Below, piece after piece: positions 40,665 to 52,853 of a DNA stretch of 64,000 nt. Source of the stretch: Leuctra nigra (Eukaryota > Arthropoda > Insecta > Plecoptera > Leuctridae); contig OW203773.1 of NCBI GenBank assembly GCA_934045905.1, positions 16,479,246-16,543,245 on the forward strand, read 5' to 3'. The notes beneath the pieces are model-generated. The model was given only the letters and a program-made list of their open reading frames with translations, ran no database searches and was not told where the DNA came from. The position numbers and the translations under genes were made by a program. Position 1 is the first letter of the stretch, and each line of letters opens with the position of its first letter.

Positions 40665-41249
40665 ATGATAAATCCGCAGAAGTTTTGCGTGAAATGGAAC
40701 AGCTACAGCACCAACTTCCAAACTTGCTTCCCGCGGCTTCGAAATGCCGAACATTTCGCCGACATAACGTTAGCTTGCGAAGGCCAGATGATAAAATGTC
40801 ACAAAGTGGTTCTAAGTGCGTGCAGTTTATATTTCGAACGTTTGTTAGTCGCCAATCCGTGTCAGCACCCTATTGTGTTCATGAAGGACATGAAACATTG
40901 GGAAATTCAAGCCCTCGTCGATTTCATGTATAAAGGTGAAGTGAACGTCAGTCAAGACGAGTTAAACTCGTTGTTAATCGCCGCCGAAGCTCTTCAGATC
41001 CGCGGATTGTGCGGATCCGAGAATCCCAACGGTGTTGATTCGAACTCTGTGGATACAGTCGAGCCGGAAACTGTGGAACCGGAGCCGAGGCTGCCGAAGG
41101 GGACCGTCGTGTCGGCACCGCCGTTGAAGCGAAGACGTGAGGAAAAGGTGAAGGCGACGGTGAAGACGCAGCCGGCGGTGAAGAAGACGAGGGAGAAGGG
41201 CAATGAGGATGGGGATGAGGATAGCTTGGATCTAGCGGAGTTACAGCAG
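40665..41249 (+). CDS. BTB gene, common exon 1 (BTB domain)
   Basis: 585 nt, phase 0 end at CAG/GTGAGC. Encodes the whole BTB domain and a linker with PPLKRRREEK, a likely nuclear-localisation signal. Confidence 0.9.
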
Positions 41250-43562
41250 GTGAGCAACAGGTTTCGTAACCAAAGCTTAGAAGTAATTCTTTGAAATAAG
41301 AGCTATGAATGTAGGAATCTAGTGTTTACTGTTTGGTATTAAAATCTGAGTTACCTGCACTACAGTAGATCTGTAAAGAAAATGTAAAAACTAAAAATAG
41401 ATTTCTTGTCAAAGAAAATGTAGGTTAGAAGCCCTCAAACAAACAATATCAAAGTAAAATAAATCTGAGAATAATGATGGCCTTGAAATCTACTGTCAAG
41501 CAAGCCATTACTTAGCTATTTGGCTCAATTGTGATACGATTGATCATGTAGGTAGTCCATGTGCTCCATTCCATTTTTTGACAAATTTAAAGTTCATTCA
41601 CGATTAGAATTGCAAGCCGTAATGGCGGCGTGTACTACCGTAGTCAAGTGAACGTATACCTAAACATGTAAATATCAATATAATAATCAAAAAATGTGTA
41701 TAATACGGCTGTAGATAAAAATAAATCAATTTTATTGAATTTTTATAATATTCACTACTATTAAAAATTGTGTATTTGACATAATTTATACAATTTCAAT
41801 AATACAAAGAAGAAAGTCTTGCCATTGACAGGGCAGTGTTCAAGTGACTGACCAATGAACAACGTGATCGACTAAAACGTCAGTGATATTCTTATCGTGA
41901 ACGAACTTTACCTAATTGGCTTTTAAAATTATGAATTGCAAAATTGTTCAACTGGTTTTATATACACAAATTCCCATTAAATTGAGTTTTTTTAAGAAGA
42001 CGCATGTTCTTTCGTGGTAAGATGTTGTAGTTAGGTGGTACCTACAAATTTGAGTGCATTGTCAGTTTTGTTTTTATAATTAGATGTTAAATTCCCAGAG
42101 CATCTACTTGTCTTGGATTTTACTCATCCGAAGGTGGCAACACTACCTATGTACCTCACTTTTCTGTGTTAAAGCTACCATTTGAAGTGATCCAGTGAAG
42201 TTTGAACCCCATAAAAACTAGGAAAACGCTCAGTGTAACGCGTTGATGAGCGAGCACGGGTACCTACGTGCAAATTCTCGAACCGGAAATGCACACACAA
42301 CGCACAGAAAACATATACATCCATATTGAATTGATTATGATATCAACTTAAAAGTGTATGCTTTTCATCGAAACTTTAAAATAGCATCTAAGCAGTTGGT
42401 TCATAAAGCAAATCAGAATCAATTTTCAATGGGGTTGTTCACTGCCATTTGCTCTCACTCGCAGCGCTAGCGGCATTGGAGGTGCCTCTCTCTGATTGGT
42501 TGGTTTCTGAATCCAAGATCCCTGAATCAAATTCCCGCCAAGGTTTAAAAACCTTCCATTTCGCTAGATGCATTTTGATTGGCTCTCTCCCGGACGATTA
42601 GAACAGCAGCGCCATCTACAATAGTTTTGCGTGAACAACCCCATTGGCACTGGAAAACATTCATTTCGATAGGTACTTCATTACTGACAGATATTAAAAA
42701 TGTCAATAACTTCTTACGTTCTTAACTGATTGGGATGAAATTTTGTAAAATAAGAGACAATATTGATCTTAATGATCATGCAAAATATGAGTTTGATCAG
42801 AATTATCGAAGACCGTTTTCATTTTTCAGCCTATCAGGAGATATTTATTTAAATTTTAACCAATGAATGGATTTCAAAAAAAAATATGGTATGCAAACAG
42901 AGAAGGTTGGTTTTACATGTGTACAACATTTCAGCTTGATCAAAGAAAAACTCTGACCTGTATAGCCAAAATATGAGTTTGATCAGATTTATCGAAGACC
43001 AGTTTCATTTTTCAACCTACCATCAGGAGATGTTTATTTAAATTTTAACCAATCAATTTCTTTCAAAAAAATTAGGGGTCAGCAAACAGAAAATGTTGTC
43101 TCCACATGTGTGCAAAATTTCAGCTCGATCGAAGAAAAACTCTGACCTGTATAGCGTCAGTAAACGGAAAAAAAAACAACAAAAAAAACAACAAAAAAAA
43201 ATAACAAAAAAAACCAGAGGTTCGTGCCATAAGAGCCAAAAGGAGACGCTCGCTTCGCTCGCTCAATTATAGTCTAGAGTATAGTTATTGACATGTTTGA
43301 CAGCTTGTAATTTGTTTGTTTGCAGAGAATGGTGAAGGAGGAGCAGGAGACGGTGGACGACAACTACTTGAGTCAAGACAATCACGATGACGACTACGAC
43401 CCACAAGTGAGTCAAGCACGTTGTTAGATACATGTGCGCAGCCCGGGACACGCTGCATCTTTCACTCTCTATCTGAAGTAAAGGGTTCAAACTTTGTAAC
43501 TTTCTGCTTTTTCCGTTCTCGCGAGGAAGATTAATTTCTTTGTTGTACAGAAGGCTCAATAC

Positions 43563-43598
<36 letters not shown>

Positions 43599-46500
43599 GC
43601 GCTTAACGACTTGGTTATTAGCGCAGTAGTCCTAGCCGGAGTAGACTTAGTACCTAGGTAGGTACTTAGTGTATAGATCCTAGGCCCAAGGACAATTTAC
43701 CTACCGCAATATTTGTTTAAAAAGTTTAGCATTTTAGAGAATTTGGAATTGTCAAGCTAATGGAAATGTAACCAGATCCTACAGATTTGAGTAAAGTTGG
43801 TTGTACAAAGTTGCAAGTTTAAATTTTTAGCATTCAGTAGGAAATAATATTCATTATTCATGATTCATGGGCCATCATAACAGGTGACAGCTCAAACATA
43901 AAGTTTAGATGGGTAGCTAGCTATACAGAAAAAATAATTTGTATCCACTACCTAGGTAAGTACACTTGGCCAAACAAAACTTGAACGTTCAATAAATCTG
44001 ATAGGCTGATAAATGTAAGATTGCAGGTCATCAGAAGTCAGTCTAAGCGATCTCATTGTCTCACTCTAGTAGGTGACCTCACATTTCAATGATAATAACA
44101 AGCTTTGGTTGGTTATACATGGGACATGACCAGCAGTCATTCAAATTTGGTCAACGTTCAAGTTTTGTTTGGCCGAGTGTACCTACCTACTACTTAAACC
44201 TATTTCTTATATTTTTTATAGTACTTTTCTTATATTTTTTCCTAGACCTATTTATTATTTCTTATTTTATTTTTCTTATAAAAAAATCATGAAAATGTCC
44301 AAGTCCCAACACTAGAGTTAAAGACAGGTAGGTACCTTGGTCTACGCAAGTTTTAAAAACTTATTTTTCCAACAAAAGTATTTTTGTGTGGATTCTCTTC
44401 CACTTTCTTATGCTAGATCAAAGCACATCAATAAATATTTAAAAATTTCAACTATACACACTCAACAAATCATAAAACGGTATTTGAACCAAAGGGTCAT
44501 TCCACCAAAGTAGGGAAAATTATCTTGGAGCTTTTTTTTTAAATATTTAATTTATGGCCTTAAAATTTAAGGAATTTAATTAAATTTGCAATATTATTGT
44601 CAAAAACAAACCAAGTAACAAATAAAAAAATTCAAACATAAAATTTTTAGAATTTTTGAAAAATCCAAAATATTTACATGTTATTTTGGTATAGGGAAAC
44701 GAATGTTAAATCACAATGTAATGTGAGTTACTTTAATCCTGTAATGTGAGTTACCAACATAAAGTGATGTTATTAATTAACAACCCCACATTAATTTAGT
44801 TTCTTTTTTAAATAGTGTTTTAAAATCTATGGTTTGTGTGTTGGAAGACGAAGCAATATTGTAGCTCTGATTTGAGAAGACAAATTTCATTAATAGTATG
44901 TGGACTCATTCAGAGTGTCACTTTTGTGTAATGTGAGTTACCAACTTGTTTTTAATTAATTTCAAACCCAATTAATTTTTTTGCACCAATGTCTTAATGG
45001 TACCATACACATATTATCAAGACGGTATAATTAATATTTTTGGTAACTTCTTTTCTAATTATTTGAGCAATAAAAATAACAAATTTTTGAGCAAATTTTG
45101 TTCTGATTGTAATGTGAGTTACCATGGAATGACCCCAAACGGATTGGCTGAAAAGAATGTGAGGCAACATCCGATGAAGTCTATGCTAACTCGTCATCTA
45201 CCTAGTAGTCGAGCTCTGATTTCTTTGATAAATAACTTGGATTGATTTTCAAGGAACCTGACCAGCAGCCAATCTATTTCATTCAAATACCGTTTTATGA
45301 TTTGTTGGGTGTATCTGTTTTTTTTTTGACAAAAAACCACTAGGTAATCAGACTAGCATTTTTTTAAATGTTAAAATCTTATGAAATTTGTCAAAAAATG
45401 TAAGTAAATAGTAATAAATGTGTAGTTCAGCTGTTTCTATTGAAAAATAATAAATGTCAATGTCTCATTCTCTCTTGGTTCAGTTGTGAGTGAGCCCGGA
45501 AGTAATTCCGCTTGTTCCCTTCGCAGGATGATTCGGATGCGGGGAGCGCCGACCAGACCCGGCCCGGACCGTCTGGGTCTCAGAGCCGGAACAACGGACC
45601 CAAGGAGAAGAACGGAGCAGGTAAACCTCACTAACAGCAATCTTCATGATATTGTCGTTCTTTGCCAAGCTTCTTTGGTTCTATTGTTTACTCATTGCTA
45701 TTCTACAAGAACATAAACAAAATTTCCATCAAAAAGGTCCAAGGGGTCATTTAGTGTGGAGTGAAAAATGTTCATTGGGGTTGAATTTTTTCAAAGTAGG
45801 GTCCTATTTTTTATTCCTATTTTTATTTAATTTATAAATATTTAAGGGAGGGATACTAAAACTACCTACTGTTGTATTAAGCTGTTCAAGTGAGTTTGAC
45901 CTTAAAGAGCTTTTTAATTGATTTTTAACAAAACCTTATTATTATTAACAATTTTAGATTGGTAAAATATATTCAAAAAAATTTATTCAAATGCTTTTCA
46001 AGGCCACGCTCACTACCCAGCCGTCTTATAACATTTGTTTACTCTAGTAATCAAAAACATTTAGTATTTTCAAAAATATAATTTTCACAAAATTTTACAA
46101 CACTTACCTACTGAGTATTGAACAAAAGAAGCTCGTGCAGCGAATATATTTAAGTTGACTGAGAGTCTGAGAGCTTTCCCATTGTGCTTTTGAATTGGTG
46201 GCTTTAAGGTACACGCTCTTGTTGGTTCTTGCGGTGGGGCCCTGATAAGGGCCATTTATCACTACGTTTCAGCAGTCATAACACTGCCATCTTTAGGTGA
46301 AGACTGATCTTTAAATTTAATCTAGTCCTTAGTCTTACAATCCTAGTTGTAGTCGTTGATAATACAATGCCCAACTAGGTGATATAATACAAGTTACTAC
46401 ATTTACTTAGTCTGCTATCCAATTAAAATAAATAACTACCTATTAGACCCAGTTTTATGGGGGTACATATGCTTAGTTTGGAGATTAATTATTAACCAAA

Positions 46501-49500
46501 GTGGACTTCTACCTTGCAATGGGTACCAAACACAATGTTTACGTACCTACGCTGTCCCAAGAAACCAAACCCATCACTACCTTCTGAACGTCCATCCTCA
46601 ATAGAATTGAGAGTTCTACCTTTTGAAGTTTGCTTCTCAGCGACATATTATGCAATCTGTTTATATTGTCGAACTGTGTCGGTTTTCACTGCGATCTGGT
46701 AAGATATTATACGGCTCTGTCTGTTAAAGATTCTAATATGACCTTGGCAGATTCCATCATCATGCTCCTGTTTGCGTTTATCAGCTTAGCATCAACGAAA
46801 TAGTTTCATATCGATAGTGCAACTAGTACCTTTCTAAGCGCTAGATCTAGCCATCTGTCATCTGTCTGTAGAGTCGAGGCTGACGATCACGGGCCTTCCG
46901 TTACAACATATTGATTAGTAGCAGTTTCATTTGTTCAATTTTGTGGTCAATAGTTTTACTTCATTCACATGTCCATGATCAGTGTTTGTCTTATCTGCAC
47001 GAAGATGATCTACATAAATGGGCTCCATTATTCTTGAGATACACTCCTGGACACTGAAATAGACCAAAACAGAAATGACTACATAGTAGTGATGGCAATT
47101 TTTTTTTTATTTTTTTTTTTAATTTTTTAAAAAAAAATTTAAAATTTAATTTAAAATTTAATTTTCAACGCATTGAAAATTTTCATAAAAATTTTCAATG
47201 CGTTGAAAATTTTTAAAATTGCTTTTATTTATTGCTTTATTGCACACAATTGTTAATAATGTCTGAAAAAAGCGTAAAATCAAAATCAAAATAAAAGCCC
47301 AAATCTCAGTTTTTCTACATTGTAATTTTCTGCAATGCATTGGCCAGACTGTAATTTCTACGTAGGCGGGAAATTTGAATGCTGTATTTAAGGATCTTTT
47401 AGCACTATTACCACTCAGACAACAACACGCATCATAATAGAGTTCAGTATGCATCCCAAGTATGCCCATACATTTATTAAATAATATATAAATTATTTAA
47501 ACTTTAAAAAAAAAAAATCAAATTTTTCAATGGTCATTGAAATTTTTTTATTGGCCATCACTAATGACTAGTGCCATCTATATCCGGTTTGGAACTACGT
47601 ACCATTCCGTGTGTTCCGGTGGTGACAAGAAATATCAATTTAGTTACAATTCACACAATGTGCTTCACAAAGGGGGGTTCACCATACCGCTTCACACTTT
47701 TAAATAAACGGAATTCAAAGTTCACCTATCTATAATTAAATAGTAGTATTCTTGATATCAATATATGATATAAAATGACACCTACTTTGTTAAAATCATT
47801 TTAAAACAGGCAAAAACAAATTTAAAAAAACAAAAGAGCAACAATGGAAAATTAGATAACAGCCTTCTTAATGCAGTATCATTTTCGTATTAAGAATGCG
47901 TTGATTTAGTGATTTCACACGGCTCAAGGTGTAAAATTGTCAACTTCACGCATGCGCAGGAATTTCTGGTTTGGTCTATTGGCCCGCCGTCAATTTTTAA
48001 AGTATTTTTTCGGCCCTATACTCACACTAGCCATCCGGTCTTTGTGCCAAAAAATTACATTAAAATAAATTTTTAATACTAGCCGTAGTGCCACTTGAAT
48101 ATTGACTGCGGGCCAATTTCAGTGTCCAGGAGTGTACCTGCACAACCTACCTATACTCCGTTTCATGCAGTCTAGAGTCCTGTTTAACATGGGTAGTCCT
48201 ATACCTGCCCATGCTATCTAGGACTCTAGACCCCATGAAACGGAGTTTACAGTACATTTGACAAGGAATTTTTTGCAGCAAAAAAATATTTTTTGTTGGA
48301 TTTACTACTTTCCATGCTAATTTTGGCTATTTTTCTGGCGCTACCTCCACCTCACCCCATAACAATAGAGGATCAAAGAAAATCCACATTTCTGAGGTGT
48401 TGTGTGCCTACTGTACATAATTATTAATTTTATTGGCGATTGAAAGCCGATTGATTGATTGATCAATTGATTGAAAGTTTATTGGGAGCTGAAAGGTCCT
48501 CTCCAAATGGAGTGTGCGCCTCTCATTCTAACATTGCAGTGAAATTTTAGCAAAACAATTATTTGAACGTTATTATTATTATTTGAATTATAAGCACTAA
48601 AATCTGTCCTTCCTATCCAAGTCTCCATTGAAACATTGGAAATACTGCAAAGTAAAACCTTTGAATATTTAATCCTTACAAATATTCAAAGGTAAAACCA
48701 TTGACTACCGCTCAGTATGGGACTCGTGACTGCTATAGCTGCAGCACTGAATGCTTCCGCCGATGTCTGAGGCCGCACTACAAACCACGATTCTGGCAAT
48801 ATGAAGACATTATTATTAATTTTGTTCAATGCTACAACATGCCTTTATATTTATAACATAGGCCTAAATTAAGCTTATTGTTGTGCTGCGTCAGCTTTCC
48901 GTGCAATCTTTCCAAATGTAAGACGATCTCAGCCGGACGAGTGAAGAATTTGACCTTGGTCTGTACGTAAGAACGGGGCGGTTCCGTTTGTCACTAGACA
49001 TCGAGGACAGATGACTGGCCAGTCGCATGTCCCCACACCCAGTGTACGTCAATGGTAAAACAGTATCATTCTACTGCCACTTCAGCTTGGGACAGAATTA
49101 ACAGGTTTCACATTACGTCAACTTGTAAGTCTGGTAAAGGTGAATTGTGGAGAATTTATTGTTTTCACATTAAGTTTGACTACTAAAAAGTGCATTAGAC
49201 ACGGAACAGGTTGGTTGAGTGGTTAACGCTCTAAACTTGTACTCATGAGGCCCGGGTTCGATTCCCGCGGCCGTCCTTCCTGACTGGGGTTTTTTGTGGT
49301 ATTCCCTCAGTCGACTGGCAAAAGCTGGAAATGTACCCTACTAATAGGCCACGACCGCCTCCTTCCCACCTTCCATCCTTACCTACTCTTCACCATCATC
49401 TCCCAATCATCATCATAATCATTCATCCGTCGCCATTAGCCTCGCTGCAGAACAGTGCGACGTTAAGCCCCGGCCAAAAAAAAGTGCATTAGAGGTACCT

Positions 49501-52022
49501 ATTTACCCAATTACTATAGGAGACTTTGATGTAGATTTTACATGTTTTATGGCCTATATTATTTGTGAGCGTTTTTCCCACTCGAATTTAGTTTGTAAGG
49601 ATGCAGTTATGTATGCTCTGTGAAATAAAAAAAATTGGACAGGATTGGTTTGCATGGGTTATTTGTACCTTTAATGAATTTTGACTTGTAATTTTTATAG
49701 TGTAGTATTTGCATGCTTATTTGCTGTTCTAGTGTAGGTACAATCCTCATCTTCCTATAATTCTGATTATTTACATAGTACACTCAAACCAATAAAAATC
49801 GGTAGTACCTACTCGAAAAGAAAATTGTTGGCTGATTAAGGTTTGATGGCATCATCCCATGAAGGCTGTGTTAACACATCATCTACCTCTAGTAGGTGAG
49901 CTCTTATTTCATTGATAATAACAAGGAGTGATTGTCAAGGAACCTTACCAGCAGCCAATCCTTTTCTTTTCGAGTACCAATTTTTATTGGTTCGAGTGTA
50001 CCTACAGCAACTGGCAAATGGTGTCCTACTATTGAAATACATAATTATACAATTAGTTACTATACCTAATGTACTGATTCTAATAAATATTATTTTTAAT
50101 TTGATATTTTGGAGAGTAATTGTGGTGGATTATCTGCAATCTTATCGGTATTTTATTCTACATTCAATGTGTGCCTTCCACAGTTGTGGACGGTGAGTAA
50201 TTGATACTACATTGAGCTGATTGATTCTAAGCCCTCTTCTGATTCTCAACGCCTTGTTCCACTTGATTTACTCGATCGCGGCAAAATTTTCAGAACAAAA
50301 TATATTTCACCTTCGGAATTAGAAGAGGTAGAAATGAAAGTGTTCATTTACAAGCCTACAGGGTTGACCAAAATTGCCTAGCTAAAAAATCCCACTAGAG
50401 GGTTTTAATCGTAAACCTGCATGAAAATATTTTGAAGAGGTGTGGTATTTTGTAAATTAACCTTACTACACTCCATCCACTCACTTATGGCTTTTGCCAA
50501 CCCCGATCTTCCACTTCTTGCTTCATTTAAATAATACTCAGGTGGACAGTTGGAAACAATTTAACTTGTGATATTCTACATTCTCTATACCTACTTGCTG
50601 TGGCCTTCAGTGATTGAATGTGTATTCATTTAATTTAAATGAAGTTTATGTTTTTTACTTGGACTATGTACTTACCTTTTGGTTGTGGATAAATTATCTC
50701 TTTCACAAAGATGTTTCAACTATTATTTATTTTGATTATTATTTTCTTTCGTTTTATCAGCCCAAATACCGAAACCAATCGTCAAGAAACCTGCCCCAAA
50801 GAGAAAACGCGGTCGACCTCGATCTGTTCACGAACGAGTCAAAGACGATGTCGTAAACCACGAAGAAGAATCGTCGTCGGGTACTACGAATGACTGTGTG
50901 AAAGAATCGGGCGAGGAGAAACCGTCTGATGTGAATGCGGAAGAGAAGACGAACGGAGCCAAACGTAAACGCGGTCGACCAAGGCAAAGCACCACGGACG
51001 CTCCGAAAGTGGAAGACGAAGCGAAAGAAAACTGCCATGAAATGGAAGTGGATGAGGTTACACCTGGCGATGATACATCGAAAGCCATCGCAGATGTGGA
51101 TGCTTCGGGTGAAGCTGTGAAGAATTCAGACAAGAACGCGGTTAATGACGAGAGTAAGACTAAAGCAAATCCAAATTCAGCAGACGAAGAATATGAAAAA
51201 TCCAATTCAGCTAAACGTAAACGGGGCAGACCGAAACAAATTACCAGCGATGCTGCAAAAACCGACGAACCGAAAGATAACAGCAATAACGTTGAAGAAG
51301 AGGCGACTAACAGCGATGATACGCTGAAAGCCCCCGAGTCGTCGAATGATTCCGAAACTGAGGATTCCGTTGAGATGAACTCGATGGTTCGGAACTATCG
51401 GTCGACGAGTTCGAACCGTTGGATTTCCAGTTCGGGCGTCCAGTCAATGATCCAGAGATCTTCTTCGCTGACCTCCGCCGAGATCTCGTTCATCTACAGC
51501 TTCGTCAACGGATCTCGAGTCAATCCGTGGAAAGACGTATCGAACATCGTGACGTTCAAGCTAGACGAGTTTCCTGCGACGAGCATTCAAACCGGTCAGA
51601 GCAAGACGCTGATGAAGATCGAAAAACTGTTCGAGATCAACTTCGAGACCGAGGAGTCTTACAAAGTGAAGCGAGCGCGGAGAGTGGAGGAGAGGGATCG
51701 GAAGTTCGACGACATCAAGACTATCAAGTACGACGGCGCGATGAACGAACGGAAAGTGACGACCATGTGCGAGGAGTCGGACCTGAGCGCGGCGGAGAAA
51801 GCGGTCATCACGAACTTCGTCTGCGGCAACAAGACGAACCCGTGGGAATACAGCTGCGAGGTCGTCTCGTTCGTGCTGGGCTCCACGGAGGTCTCGGGGA
51901 TACGCGGCAAGGAGGGCAAGAAGTGCATCATGCGAGCGGAACGGATCTTCGAGATGGAATACGGGAAGAAGTTCACGAGGGAGATCGTTCGGATCAGGAG
52001 AGACGAGCTGGCTGAGTCATAG
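40665..52022 (+). CDS. BTB protein isoform A: BTB, three AT-hooks, duplicated NPW module (673 residues)
   Basis: Exons 40665-41249, 43326-43406, 45527-45620 and terminal exon 50761-52022, total 2022 nt. Residues 8-115 form a BTB domain (FCVKWNSYSTNFQ, FADITLACEG, CHKVVLSACS, FMYKGEVNV), a dimerisation fold of nuclear regulators in insects (lola, tramtrack, mod(mdg4) group). After an acidic/basic linker come three AT-hooks with core GRP at about 267-274, 321-328 and 405-412 (KRKRGRPR, KRKRGRPR, KRKRGRPK). A module then occurs twice, starting at about residues 490 and 595. The protein is probably a nuclear DNA-binding regulator. The start is ATG 40665, five bases after the acceptor AG; an untranslated first exon must lie upstream. 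Ortholog not identified. Confidence 0.85.
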
Positions 52023-52818
52023 TTCGAGATTTAGACTGAATTATAATTATATGTGGCATCTTATTGAGAAGGGAATAGAATATGATAACACAGGAATGTT
52101 CAATTTCTTGCGATATTCATGCGTAGCACTCCACTTCGAAAAGAATGAACTCAATTATTTAGTTTTATATTATTTTAAGGCGACTTGACAACTTAGTAAT
52201 TGTAAAAATGCAGGAGTTCTCAGAGTTCAACATACTTTTGATACGAATGTATTAATTAAATAGCTTTAATATTGCATTTAGCTAGTTCGTACTATTTTGA
52301 TACACACTTCTCAGCAAGTGACAAGTTTCAATCTCCTTTTCTTTTATTTTGTTTCTGTTTACTGATAGTATTCATATCAATTATTATTTTTAGTCTGATT
52401 TTTAGTTTCAATTATATCTTCATTCCTGATCAATACAACATGCTTTGTTTGTGTTTTCTTTATTCTGTTGTTTTTAAGTAAGTAGGCAGTTACATATTCA
52501 AATCAAGTGTTACATTGCTTTGTGTTTGCTTCTATGTGGCATGAAATGTTGTTGCCAATGCTATGCGTAGTGCATGCCTGAACTTAATTTTTAAACATTT
52601 GATTCAACCGATGATTACATGAAAGAGGCTTGATTTTGAAGTTTATAAATGAAAATATTTCCTAAATAGTATTTGTTTACTTTATTGTTTTCCTTTTTCT
52701 CCACCCATTAGAATGTTAGGTATGTCAGAAAGAATAGATGTGTAAAAACATTCAACATTTACTAGATCAATCAAAACAGTATTATTCAAAATTCTGTAGC
52801 CAAACAACTCATCAATAT

Positions 52819-52853
<35 letters not shown>

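Noticed and set aside
49200..49280. tRNA gene
   Set aside because: A and B boxes are present, but the sequence runs into a SINE body with a poly(A) end and a 15-bp target duplication, and the tRNA stems are imperfect.
51419..52015. 198-codon plus-strand frame inside BTB terminal exon A
   Set aside because: Out-of-frame shadow of the NPW-module exon; its Arg/Glu-rich, low-complexity composition comes from GC-rich codons of the true frame.
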